DNA of 64,000 bases from an uncultured Nonlabens sp. (lineage in GTDB: Bacteria > Bacteroidota > Bacteroidia > Flavobacteriales > Flavobacteriaceae). Of the stretch, positions 1-6,825 are shown piece by piece. Where the stretch lies: contig NZ_CANLXZ010000009.1 of NCBI RefSeq assembly GCF_947495285.1, positions 1-64,000 of the forward strand, written 5' to 3'. Below the pieces are notes generated by a model. It was not told the DNA's origin, ran no database searches, and saw only the letters and a list, made by a program, of their open reading frames with translations. Both the position numbers and the translations under genes were made by a program. Within the stretch, counting starts at the first letter, position 1. The number at the start of each line of letters is the position of its first letter.

Positions 1-220
1 TGTTGACGCATCGCATGCGTGTTGTTGACGCATCGCATGCGTGTTGTTGACGCATCGCATGCGTGTTGTTGACGCATTGCATGCGCGTTGTTGACGCATT
101 GCATGCGCGTTGTTGACGCATTGCATGCGTGTTGTTGACGCATCGCATGCGTGTTGTTGACGCATCGCATGCGTGTTGTTGACGCATCGCATGCGTGTTG
201 TTGACGCATCGCATGCGTCT
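1..220. repeat. 22-bp tandem repeat array, ten units
   Basis: Ten contiguous 22-bp units run from the first base to 220 and probably continue beyond the left edge. Each unit carries the imperfect hairpin GACGCATCGCATGCGT (6-bp arms, 3-nt loop). Units 4-6 have CATTGC instead of CATCGC, units 4 and 5 end GCGCGT, and the last ends GCGTCT. There are no variable spacers, so this is not CRISPR. A related single hairpin lies at 3607-3625. Confidence 0.95.
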
Positions 221-231
221 TTTACAGTATT

Positions 232-250
232 GGGCGGATGCGATCCGCCC
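232..250. repeat. GC-rich hairpin, 8-bp arms and 3-nt loop
   Basis: GGGCGGAT, loop GCG, ATCCGCCC: a perfect inverted repeat 15 bp beyond the flotillin stop codon. Nearly the same sequence, including the following CTTAC, recurs at 3581-3597. It may end or protect the operon transcript, but there is no U run. Confidence 0.85.
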
Positions 251-265
251 TTACTGGTTGTTTGT

Positions 266-2338
266 TTAGATATCTCCTAGCTTTTTCCCAGAAAGTCCCA
301 TACCTTTTGCCATGTTCAACAAGTTGCTCAGCATGTTTTTCTCATCGCCATCATTTGATTTACCGTGTAGGTTGTTCAAAATGTTTGCGATACTCAGGTT
401 CTTGATGTCCTCAGAGCTGATGTTATACTTGTCTGCAAAGTCCTTTACCTTATCGAGTAAATTACCTTTTACGTCATCACTTCCTAGTATAGCATCTTTT
501 ACTTCAGATACAGTTTCAGAATGATTTACGAGTCTGTCATAACCTTTTGCCTTAGTGATCTGACCAATGATTTGTTCAAAGAACATGGTTTCACCACCTA
601 CGATATCAATCTTAGCCGCTTTTAATGCATCTCCTATTACTTGCGCTTGTGCGTCTGCAATATCTTTCTGGATATTGATTTGTGCTAGATCTACTTGAAG
701 TTCCTTATCTAGACGTAGTTTAAACTCTTCATGTTCTTTACCTACGCCATCAAGTTTCTTCATTGCTTCAGCTTTCTCTTCGATACCAGCAGCATCTGCA
801 AGGGCTTTTTCTTTGATTACTTCAGCCTCTGCAAGTCCGTCTTTACGTTTAGCCTCAGCTTTTGCAGCGATACCGCTTGCTTCAGCCTCAGCCTTTTTCT
901 GGATGATGAGTGCGTCTACAATTCCTTGACGCTCGCTAGCCTCAGCTTTTGCATGCATTACCTGTGCTTCAGATAAACCTACAGTTGCTTCTTCTTTAGC
1001 TTGTGCTTCAGCAAGAATCTTACGTGCGTCTGCTTCTTTTTCACTAGCTTCTTTATGAGCAAGTGCTTCTATGTTGATTTCTTCAGCTTTTTGAACTGCA
1101 GCTTGTTTAGAAGCCTCTGCAGCCTTAGTTACTTTAATTAAATCATCTTGAGCTTTTGCTTCAGCATTAGTTATAGCGACTTGCTTAGCACGATCTGCGG
1201 TTTTGAAAGCCTCTATATCTTTCATATTTTCCTGCTCCTCTACCACACCTTTTTCAAGGACTACACGATCTCTAATGACATCTTGAATGTTCTTTTTCTC
1301 AACCTCTACTACTTTTTCTTTCTCGATTTGAGCTAGAGTCACCACTCTTTCTCTCTCGGTAAGTTCTAGCATGCGATCTTTTTCTACACGTTCTGTTTCT
1401 ACAGCAGCAGTACGTTGCTTATTTTTCTCTGCAACGATAATCTGACGTTGCATATTTTCTTCGGCAACCTGAACTTTTTCTGTAGTAGCGATACGAGCTG
1501 TTTCTGACTTCAATCTTTCTTCTTCAGCTACTTTTAGTGTTTCAGCATCTTCACGAGACTTTATGTTAGCAATCTCACGTTTTTGTTGCTCTTCTTTTTC
1601 GGCCAGTTGCTTATCTAGTTCTAGAATCGCTTCACGAGCTTCCACATCTTGCTTGCGTATTACCTTTTCCTCATCACGTTTGATCAGGTTTGCTTTAATG
1701 TTTTGTGCAGCGGTAAGATCTGTAATCTTCTTGATACCTTCAGCATCTAAGATGTTGTCAGCTTTTAAATGAGAAACGCTGGTTTGTTCTAAGAAGTCAA
1801 TCGCACAATCCTCAAGTGTATAACCATTTAAGTCCGTACCGATAATGTCCACAATCTCATCACGAAACTCGCGACGTGCTTCATACAAATCGATAAATTC
1901 GAATTTCTTACCTACCGTTTTTAATGCTTCAGAGAACTTTGCTTCAAAAAGATCTTCAAGTGTCTCTTTACGAGATGCACGAGCTACACCTATGGTTTGA
2001 GCTACTTTTTTAATGTATTCTACTTCATTATTGACACGCACGAAAAATGCTACTTTAATATCGGCTCTCATGTTGTCTTTACAGATCAGTCCTTCTACGC
2101 CCATACGTTCAATCTGGATTTTCTTTACAGAAATATCCATAGTCTCCACACGGTGGAATACTGGTACGACATAAAGTCCTTTGTCTGTAGCTACTTTAGT
2201 ACCTCCAAAACCAGTACGCACCAGCGCCTGTCCTTGATGTACTTTTTTGTAAAACATCGCGATGATAGCGAAGTAAACAATTACAAGAAATAGAAAGATT
2301 CCTACTCCTGTTACAATGATTCCTAATGTTCCGTCCAT
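266..2338 (-). CDS. Flotillin-family membrane scaffold (YqiK/FloT type)
   Basis: 690 aa. One N-terminal membrane helix (about residues 8-30) is followed by an SPFH/band-7 domain (about 31-210). A very long Glu/Ala/Lys-rich coiled coil with flotillin-like EA repeats follows (about 215-560), then a Gly/Asn-rich tail. Flotillins oligomerise on the inner membrane and organise microdomains; that role is from the family. It is the last gene of a minus-strand operon with PspA and a YqiJ/NfeD-like protein, partners also known in other bacteria. The ATG start places the membrane helix at the N-terminus. Length and architecture match bacterial YqiK-type flotillins. Confidence 0.92.
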   Translation of the reverse strand: MDGTLGIIVTGVGIFLFLVIVYFAIIAMFYKKVHQGQALVRTGFGGTKVATDKGLYVVPVFHRVETMDISVKKIQIERMGVEGLICKDNMRADIKVAFFVRVNNEVEYIKKVAQTIGVARASRKETLEDLFEAKFSEALKTVGKKFEFIDLYEARREFRDEIVDIIGTDLNGYTLEDCAIDFLEQTSVSHLKADNILDAEGIKKITDLTAAQNIKANLIKRDEEKVIRKQDVEAREAILELDKQLAEKEEQQKREIANIKSREDAETLKVAEEERLKSETARIATTEKVQVAEENMQRQIIVAEKNKQRTAAVETERVEKDRMLELTERERVVTLAQIEKEKVVEVEKKNIQDVIRDRVVLEKGVVEEQENMKDIEAFKTADRAKQVAITNAEAKAQDDLIKVTKAAEASKQAAVQKAEEINIEALAHKEASEKEADARKILAEAQAKEEATVGLSEAQVMHAKAEASERQGIVDALIIQKKAEAEASGIAAKAEAKRKDGLAEAEVIKEKALADAAGIEEKAEAMKKLDGVGKEHEEFKLRLDKELQVDLAQINIQKDIADAQAQVIGDALKAAKIDIVGGETMFFEQIIGQITKAKGYDRLVNHSETVSEVKDAILGSDDVKGNLLDKVKDFADKYNISSEDIKNLSIANILNNLHGKSNDGDEKNMLSNLLNMAKGMGLSGKKLGDI

Positions 2339-2398
2339 AGTTTTTGTTTGGTTTATTTTTATTTAGTTGTTTTTATTTTTATTGATAAATACATCGTC

Positions 2399-2420
2399 TT
2401 CGACAAGCTCAGACTGACAT
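2399..2420. repeat. Possible dispersed-repeat fragment
   Basis: The intergenic string TCTTCGACAAGCTCAGACTG resembles a short sequence that I recall recurring between genes in Bacteroidota. Only one copy is in this window, so the repeat status cannot be shown here. Confidence 0.3.
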
Positions 2421-2428
2421 TTTTTGTT

Positions 2429-2836
2429 TTACAGAAGCCAATTTAAAACAGTATAGCCACCTACTATTATAAATATAATTAAAGCAGCAATGACTGAAAT
2501 ACACCCAACAGTAAATAACTTATTTAACCACCAGTTGTTTTTTCTTGCTTCTTGTTCTTCTTGGTTTTCAATCTTTTCTGAAATCTCTATATAATCGAAA
2601 AAGAAATCACCATTATCATAAGTCCATTCTGTTTGCAATCCAATCGAATTTTTTTCTGGTATTTTAACACTGGCCGCTAATAATTCTGCTGCATATAATC
2701 GTATTCCTTCTTTATTAGCTTTAATACATGATTCATCAGGACCACCGCCATACTGAATAAAACCGAAGAACGCATCCTTTTCTAAATTATGAGTTCTTAA
2801 ATCTTGAACGATTTTTTTTAATTCCTCTTCTTCCAA
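2429..2836 (-). CDS. Small C-tail-anchored membrane protein of the flotillin operon
   Basis: 135 aa, family not recognised. The N-terminal ~100 residues are soluble and acidic, and one strong hydrophobic helix lies at about 110-132, so it is probably anchored in the inner membrane with the N-terminus in the cytoplasm. The start must be TTG because no in-frame ATG exists; it lies 4 bp after the stop of the upstream YqiJ-like gene, which suggests translational coupling. Its place between the YqiJ-like gene and flotillin suggests an accessory membrane role. Confidence 0.75.
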   Translation of the reverse strand: MEEEELKKIVQDLRTHNLEKDAFFGFIQYGGGPDESCIKANKEGIRLYAAELLAASVKIPEKNSIGLQTEWTYDNGDFFFDYIEISEKIENQEEQEARKNNWWLNKLFTVGCISVIAALIIFIIVGGYTVLNWLL

Positions 2837-2840
2837 ACAC

Positions 2841-3551
2841 TTAAGCTTTACTCACTAAAAAATAGTTCTTATCATCAGATTGTTTGATGATGAGCACGCT
2901 TTCGCGAAAGCGTAATTCTGATCCATCTAAAGATTTTACATAGATACTCATCACGTTACCATCTGCCATGACCTCTGCATTTCCTAATTTATCTCCAGAA
3001 ATGGAAGATAAAAGTAAGGCTTCACGGCCTAAAAAGTCTACTGCTTTGTCTCCATCTTTATTCAAATTTTTGAAAAAGGATTTAAATGGTGTGGTGATCA
3101 CTTTAGTCAGTATTAAGGCTGGTACAAATGCCGCAAGAACAATTACATATCCAAATGAGTTGTCATAACTACTGGTTATAATTGTGGTAAGTACGGAGGA
3201 CATCCACCAGATAAAAATCCAAAACGTAAATGTGAACATGAATGGCAGGCCTACAAAGTTGAAGTAGATCAAAAATATTTGCCACCATTTAAGTTTACGA
3301 GTGCGTTTATTCACCACGTGCTGGCGATCTACCTCAGCATTTGCAACATCCTGGAAATCCATGTTACCACCTTCTATACCGGTGTCTAGATCAATGTCTG
3401 CATCTATATCTACGTCTACGTCAACATCGATGTCCAGGTCAAAATCGATACCTGAAATCATGGTAGCAAGCCAGTATAGAATGAGAATGATCAACAACAC
3501 GGTAAGTGTGATGTTCACTTCAGAGAATAATATGTTGAAATAGTTTTCCAA
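2841..3551 (-). CDS. YqiJ/NfeD-like membrane protein with C-terminal OB-type domain
   Basis: 236 aa. An N-terminal membrane helix (about 13-33) is followed by an Asp/hydrophobic alternating segment (about 35-58), two further hydrophobic segments (about 92-120 and 132-155) and a small C-terminal beta domain (about 165-236) of the OB type found in YqiJ/NfeD proteins. NfeD/YqiJ proteins are known partners of flotillins, which fits the downstream flotillin gene. Residues 214-218 (RFRES) are encoded by a copy of the genome-wide 16-bp palindrome, placed in the C-terminal domain. The gene lies 75 bp after the pspA stop, with two hairpins in the gap. Confidence 0.8.
   Translation of the reverse strand: MENYFNILFSEVNITLTVLLIILILYWLATMISGIDFDLDIDVDVDVDIDADIDLDTGIEGGNMDFQDVANAEVDRQHVVNKRTRKLKWWQIFLIYFNFVGLPFMFTFTFWIFIWWMSSVLTTIITSSYDNSFGYVIVLAAFVPALILTKVITTPFKSFFKNLNKDGDKAVDFLGREALLLSSISGDKLGNAEVMADGNVMSIYVKSLDGSELRFRESVLIIKQSDDKNYFLVSKA
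2897..2912. repeat. 16-bp palindrome CGCTTTCGCGAAAGCG, copy 1
   Basis: Exact copy inside the YqiJ-like gene, read as RFRES. Confidence 0.95.
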
Positions 3552-3580
3552 GGTTGGTTAGTTTTTAGTGGTTTATGTCT

Positions 3581-3597
3581 GGCGGATGCGATCCGCC
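3581..3597. repeat. GC-rich hairpin, 7-bp arms
   Basis: GGCGGAT, loop GCG, ATCCGCC, followed by CTTAC as at 232-250. It lies between pspA and the YqiJ-like gene and may adjust message levels within the operon. Confidence 0.85.
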
Positions 3598-3606
3598 CTT
3601 ACGTTT

Positions 3607-3625
3607 GGACGCATGGCATGCGTCC
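3607..3625. repeat. GC-rich hairpin related to the 22-bp array unit
   Basis: GGACGCAT, loop GGC, ATGCGTCC: perfect 8-bp arms. The core GACGCAT-NGC-ATGCGT is the hairpin amplified in the array at 1-220. It sits 2 bp beyond the pspA stop. Confidence 0.85.
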
Positions 3626-3626
3626 G

Positions 3627-4340
3627 TTACGCGTCATCTTTTTTGATCCCTAACTGCTCTTTAAGTTTTGCCAGGTCGTCGTCCAGTTTAGATGCTGTCA
3701 TGTCTGCAGCGGCATCAATTTCATCATCTACAGATTTATTTGTTTTTGCGAGATCTCCATAAGCCTCAGCAAGAGCTTCGTCTTGCGCTACTTTTTCCTT
3801 CATACGCTCGAGCATGCTTACGGTTCCTGCGCTATCGAGTTCTGCCATTTGTTTATTGACATTTTTTGTTGCATCACTTACTTTAACACGTGCTTTCAGT
3901 GTTTTAAGTTCGTTTTCCCAGTTGGTGATGTTTCCTTTAATGGTCTCAATGGTATCTTTTAATTGTGATACATTTTTTTCAAACTTTTCTGTGTCTGCAG
4001 CAGCACGATTTGCGTGTTGTTGAGCTTCTTCTTTTTTTGTAAGTGCTTCTTTAGCCAGGCGATCTGCCTCATCAACTGCCATGTCGCCAGAATGTGCTTT
4101 TTTGAGAATCAACATAGCTTTAGACTCATAGTCTTTAGCTTTTGCCTCGTGTTCATTACATTCATTTTTAGAACGTATGGCCATTGCTTTTACTTGTGCG
4201 ACCGCCTCTACACTTTTATTAAGATCTTCTTTCATATCACGTATTCCTTGTTCGGTCATTGTGATAGGGTCTTCTAGGTTATCAACTGCTTTGTTAGCTT
4301 GTGCTTCTCCTATTTTAAATATTCTTTTAAATATGTTCAT
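3627..4340 (-). CDS. pspA: PspA/IM30-family membrane-stress protein
   Basis: 237 aa, almost wholly charged helix with heptad-like spacing, opening with the PspA-type N-terminus (MNIFKRIFKIGEAQANKAVDNLEDP as a short amphipathic helix then the coiled coil). No membrane helix. PspA-family proteins bind and stabilise stressed inner membranes through oligomers. Here the gene is embedded with flotillin and YqiJ/NfeD-like genes and no pspBC or pspF is seen, an arrangement closer to E. coli YjfJ/YqiJ/YqiK-type modules than to the classical psp operon. The ATG start is well defined. The upstream gene ends 64 bp away with two short hairpins between. Confidence 0.9.
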   Translation of the reverse strand: MNIFKRIFKIGEAQANKAVDNLEDPITMTEQGIRDMKEDLNKSVEAVAQVKAMAIRSKNECNEHEAKAKDYESKAMLILKKAHSGDMAVDEADRLAKEALTKKEEAQQHANRAAADTEKFEKNVSQLKDTIETIKGNITNWENELKTLKARVKVSDATKNVNKQMAELDSAGTVSMLERMKEKVAQDEALAEAYGDLAKTNKSVDDEIDAAADMTASKLDDDLAKLKEQLGIKKDDA

Positions 4341-4358
4341 GATGTTGTGTTTATATGA

Positions 4359-4371
4359 CGGATTGCATCCG
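4359..4371. repeat. Short hairpin CGGAT-TGC-ATCCG
   Basis: 5-bp perfect arms and a 3-nt loop just upstream of pspA. Same design as the other hairpins of this operon. Confidence 0.6.
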
Positions 4372-4387
4372 CTGTTATACTTAGGGG

Positions 4388-4402
4388 CAAGCGTTGCGCT
4401 TG
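4388..4402. repeat. Short hairpin CAAGCG-TTG-CGCTTG
   Basis: 6-bp perfect arms and a 3-nt loop overlapping the gap between the CesT/YbjN-like gene and pspA. Same architecture, different arm sequence. Confidence 0.6.
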
Positions 4403-4404
4403 TA

Positions 4405-4800
4405 CTAATATTTTGAAAATTTGATAATTTGGTCTGAGTACTCGCTCATTAATAAGCTCAATGAGTTAAGAGTACCTTCTAACTCGTTAAGGTCTAGATT
4501 TTCTATTTGAAGTGTGTCTCTAAATATGACTTTAGTACCACTTTCATCCAGTACAAACGCGCCGTGAATGATATCTCGGTTTTTTTGTAACAGGCTCTTA
4601 AAAACCTCTTCGTTTTTATTATTGATTTTAAAAATATATTGTTCCATAATGAGAATAGGCGGTGCGATTCCCAAAATCATATTTTTAACTCCAGCGCTTT
4701 CTTTTTCTACCACCATTATTCCGTCTTGCGGATTTTCTCTGATGATGTCAAAATCAAGCTGTAAGAGGTAGTCTTTTATCGTATTGAAGTAATTATTCAT
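4405..4800 (-). CDS. CesT/YbjN-like small protein, first gene of the PspA-flotillin operon
   Basis: 131 aa with no signal peptide or membrane helix. Length and the alternating strand/helix pattern resemble the type III chaperone-like (CesT/YbjN/DUF2170) fold, as in E. coli YjfI, which also precedes a PspA paralogue. The assignment is by pattern and neighbourhood, not a clear motif. Being first in the operon and next to pspA suggests a PspA-binding partner. The start is ATG. Its upstream region (4801-5117) is shared with a divergent XRE regulator. Confidence 0.6.
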   Translation of the reverse strand: MNNYFNTIKDYLLQLDFDIIRENPQDGIMVVEKESAGVKNMILGIAPPILIMEQYIFKINNKNEEVFKSLLQKNRDIIHGAFVLDESGTKVIFRDTLQIENLDLNELEGTLNSLSLLMSEYSDQIIKFSKY

Positions 4801-5117
4801 TGTTTGTTAATTGGCAGGTTTAATATTACGAAAAAGCTTATGGTAATCCCACTAAAATTTGGGTAGCTATTTCAATAATATAAATAATAAAAGGTGTCAT
4901 AGTTTTTTTGTTTTAAGGTTATCTCGCTTTCGCGAAAGCGTAAACAGCAACGGCCTATTGCATTATTACAGTTGTATTAAATAACAATCGTTCTAAAAAG
5001 TGAGTTACAACTCCAGAACTTTTGCTCAAAATATTAGTGTAGATCAAATACTTTAGCTAATATTGTTAGTGTAAAGATACATAATTATTTAATATCTGCA
5101 AATAAAATTAGCAAAAT
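4801..5117. promoter_or_regulatory. Divergent control region between the PspA operon and the XRE regulator
   Basis: 317 bp without a gene. It holds one 16-bp palindrome (4925-4940) and two direct TTAGTGTA repeats (5034-5041 and 5066-5073) exactly 32 bp apart, about three helical turns. Each is preceded by an AATATT-type stretch. These are reasonable operator candidates for the XRE protein. No clear TAnnTTTG box was seen for either gene. Confidence 0.5.
4925..4940. repeat. 16-bp palindrome CGCTTTCGCGAAAGCG, copy 2
   Basis: Exact copy in the divergent intergenic region upstream of the PspA operon. Confidence 0.95.
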
Positions 5118-5873
5118 ATGTCATTTTTCGGAAAGAACATAAAAAAAATACGTGGAGTTAAAGGGTTGAGTCAGCAAGCCTTTGCAGACCTATTTGACTT
5201 AAAGAGAGGTACTTTAGGCGCTTATGAAGAAGGTAGGAGTGAGCCTAAGATAGATACTATAATCCTTATTGCTAATTATTTTAGCATTGCTATAGGGGAT
5301 ATGCTCACGGCCGAATTAACCGTGAATCAGTTACTGCGATTCAATGATAACCTGACTTTAACGCCTGAAGAGTTAGAGAGAGAGCAGTTTGCACAAATAC
5401 CTTGTATTACAGAAAAAACGGCACATGATTATATAGAATATTATGACAATGATGCTTTTCTTTCCGATTTGCCTGCGCTTACATTACCACTTAATGTAGA
5501 AAAGGATTTTATAGGTTATACGGTGACTAATCTAGAAATGACTACACATGACAAAGGACTGTTTCCTAAAGATGTAGTGGTAGGTGAGAAGGTGCCTAAA
5601 AATGTGATTACTAAGCTTAATAATGGAACTGTGGTTCTTGTGGTAACTGATAAGACACTTATTTTAAGAAGGCTGTATATTACGGACAAGGGGCTGGTTC
5701 TTAGAGCTGATCATAAAAATGTTGATGATATTACTGTAGATAAAAAAGCTGTGAAGCAATTGTGGCGTGTGCGTTACGTTTTCTTTAGACGTATGCCAGA
5801 TTTCTCTGACTCTTTTGAAGATAAACTGGCGATGTTAGAATTGCAAATGAAGGAGTTGCGCGATAGTAAATAG
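5118..5873 (+). CDS. XRE-family regulator with LexA/S24-like C-terminal domain
   Basis: 251 aa. Residues about 6-60 form a cro/C1-type helix-turn-helix (QQAFADLF then RGTLGAYEEGRSEPK). The C-terminal half (about 130-235) is beta-rich and looks like the S24 peptidase-type domain of phage repressor-like regulators; I could not identify a Ser/Lys catalytic dyad with confidence. It is divergent from the PspA/flotillin operon and the shared 317-bp region has spaced direct repeats, so autoregulation and control of the operon are plausible but inferred. Such regulators are common as single chromosomal genes in Flavobacteriaceae, so a prophage origin is not required. Confidence 0.85.
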   Translation: MSFFGKNIKKIRGVKGLSQQAFADLFDLKRGTLGAYEEGRSEPKIDTIILIANYFSIAIGDMLTAELTVNQLLRFNDNLTLTPEELEREQFAQIPCITEKTAHDYIEYYDNDAFLSDLPALTLPLNVEKDFIGYTVTNLEMTTHDKGLFPKDVVVGEKVPKNVITKLNNGTVVLVVTDKTLILRRLYITDKGLVLRADHKNVDDITVDKKAVKQLWRVRYVFFRRMPDFSDSFEDKLAMLELQMKELRDSK

Positions 5874-6013
5874 AGGTAGTTTAAATTTAAACTCTTGAAT
5901 AATAATACACAATGACCTGTGGGTTTTTATTGTGAGGCCAATAGAATGTGGTAAGGATTTTTTAAAATACGATAGGAACAAAAAAGCCCCTAGCGTTAAC
6001 TAAGGTCTTGTTG

Positions 6014-6074
6014 TGGGCCCACCTGGGCTCGAACCAGGGACTTTCTGTCCCGATAGCTATCGGGAGAGTCAGAT
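6014..6074 (-). pseudogene. Broken tRNA(CAU) 3' part with palindromic anticodon insert, copy A
   Basis: Bases 6014-6047 equal the last 34 nt of the intact tRNA (acceptor 3' strand, T arm, variable loop) and 6066-6074 equal its 5' anticodon-stem side. Between them the tRNA's five bases (positions 35-39) are replaced by TCCCGATAGCTATCGGGA. The D arm and 5' acceptor strand are missing, so no functional tRNA can form. The segment begins within the stop codon of the GIY-YIG ORF. Confidence 0.85.
6048..6065. repeat. 18-bp perfect palindrome in broken tRNA, copy A
   Basis: TCCCGATAGCTATCGGGA, a perfect dyad. It stands where the intact tRNA has bases 35-39 of the anticodon loop and stem. Confidence 0.95.
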
Positions 6075-6364
6075 TATCTAGTTTTGTTTAAGATTTTCTC
6101 TCGCAATTCTTCGTACTTCATTAAATTCTTGATGTACGTTCTGCTTTTCATACTTTTAATTTTCTTTTCTAATCGAGTAGCATGTGCGTAATCATCACAT
6201 GGTATAGTTAGTTTCATTTCCCAATCATGAGTGGTAGCAGTAAATTTTGCATTTCCGTATTTGCCTTGATTGTGTGCATTGAGTCTTGCTTCTGGGCTGT
6301 CTTGAGTAATGCCTACATAGAATTTATTCAATTGTTTACTAAAAATAATATAGAGCCACGCCAT
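6074..6364 (-). CDS. GIY-YIG nuclease domain protein, copy A
   Basis: 96 aa, a stand-alone GIY-YIG domain. The LYI (4-6) and YVG (16-18) pair is the family signature, with R27 in ARLNAH and E66 in RLEKKIK as the expected catalytic Arg and metal-binding Glu. The family cuts DNA and includes homing endonucleases, UvrC and small stand-alone YhbQ-like proteins; the target here is unknown. The protein is identical to copy B. It follows the tRNA terminator by about 20 bp and ends on a broken tRNA copy, so it has little room for its own promoter. Bacteroidota carry many similar ORFs beside tRNA genes. Confidence 0.85.
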   Translation of the reverse strand: MAWLYIIFSKQLNKFYVGITQDSPEARLNAHNQGKYGNAKFTATTHDWEMKLTIPCDDYAHATRLEKKIKSMKSRTYIKNLMKYEELREKILNKTR

Positions 6365-6419
6365 GTATGTAAAAGGTGTTAAAATAAAAAAGACCCTAGC
6401 GTTAACTAAGGTCTTGTTG

Positions 6420-6480
6420 TGGGCCCACCTGGGCTCGAACCAGGGACTTTCTGTCCCGATAGCTATCGGGAGAGTCAGAT
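6420..6480 (-). pseudogene. Broken tRNA(CAU) 3' part with palindromic anticodon insert, copy B
   Basis: Same structure as 6014-6074, offset by 406 bp. Confidence 0.85.
6454..6471. repeat. 18-bp perfect palindrome in broken tRNA, copy B
   Basis: Second copy of TCCCGATAGCTATCGGGA. Confidence 0.95.
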
Positions 6481-6770
6481 TATCTAGTTTTGTTTAAGAT
6501 TTTCTCTCGCAATTCTTCGTACTTCATTAAATTCTTGATGTACGTTCTGCTTTTCATACTTTTAATTTTCTTTTCTAATCGAGTAGCATGTGCGTAATCA
6601 TCACATGGTATAGTTAGTTTCATTTCCCAATCATGAGTGGTAGCAGTAAATTTTGCATTTCCGTATTTGCCTTGATTGTGTGCATTGAGTCTTGCTTCTG
6701 GGCTGTCTTGAGTAATGCCTACATAGAATTTATTCAATTGTTTACTAAAAATAATATAGAGCCACGCCAT
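6480..6770 (-). CDS. GIY-YIG nuclease domain protein, copy B
   Basis: 96 aa, identical in protein sequence to the copy at 6074-6364, with the same GIY-YIG residues (Y5, Y16, R27, E66). Its ATG is about 20 bp beyond the terminator of the intact tRNA gene, so read-through from the tRNA promoter is the most obvious source of expression; no separate TAnnTTTG box was found. Two identical intact copies suggest that the ORF is, or recently was, under selection or spreading together with its unit. Confidence 0.85.
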   Translation of the reverse strand: MAWLYIIFSKQLNKFYVGITQDSPEARLNAHNQGKYGNAKFTATTHDWEMKLTIPCDDYAHATRLEKKIKSMKSRTYIKNLMKYEELREKILNKTR

Positions 6771-6791
6771 GTATGTAAAAGGTGTTAAAAT

Positions 6792-6819
6792 AAAAAAGAC
6801 CCTAGCGTTAACTAAGGTC
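6792..6819 (-). terminator. Rho-independent terminator of the tRNA(CAU) gene
   Basis: Read on the minus strand: GACCTTAG, loop, CTAGGGTC followed by six T. One stem mismatch. It begins a few bases after the tRNA 3' end, and is repeated with each downstream unit (5980-6007, 6386-6413). Confidence 0.75.
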
Positions 6820-6825
6820 TTGTTG

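Larger units (their letters stand above)
5980..6385. mobile_element. 406-bp tRNA/GIY-YIG unit, copy A
   Basis: Head-to-tail direct repeat of 6386-6791. Read on the minus strand it contains a GIY-YIG ORF, a broken 3' part of the tRNA(CAU) gene with an 18-bp palindrome in the anticodon loop, and the tRNA's terminator. The only difference I found from copy B is C at 5987 instead of A at 6393, in the terminator stem. The first 68 bp (5980-6047) recur a third time at 6792-6859 as the end of the intact tRNA gene, so the units are bounded by repeated tRNA ends, like attachment sites. Confidence 0.85.
6386..6791. mobile_element. 406-bp tRNA/GIY-YIG unit, copy B
   Basis: Second unit, adjacent to the intact tRNA gene. 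Same order as copy A: terminator, broken tRNA end, palindrome, GIY-YIG ORF. Near-identity of the two units, including non-coding parts, points to a recent duplication or ongoing copy-number change. Confidence 0.85.

Noticed and set aside
1-220. CRISPR array
   Set aside because: Units are contiguous 22-bp repeats with no spacers, and no cas genes are present.
5118-5873. Prophage repressor marking a prophage
   Set aside because: No phage structural, integrase or lysis genes occur in the neighbourhood.
6014-6480. Group I intron relic in the tRNA anticodon loop
   Set aside because: The insert is only an 18-bp palindrome with no intron core, and the broken copies lack the tRNA 5' half.
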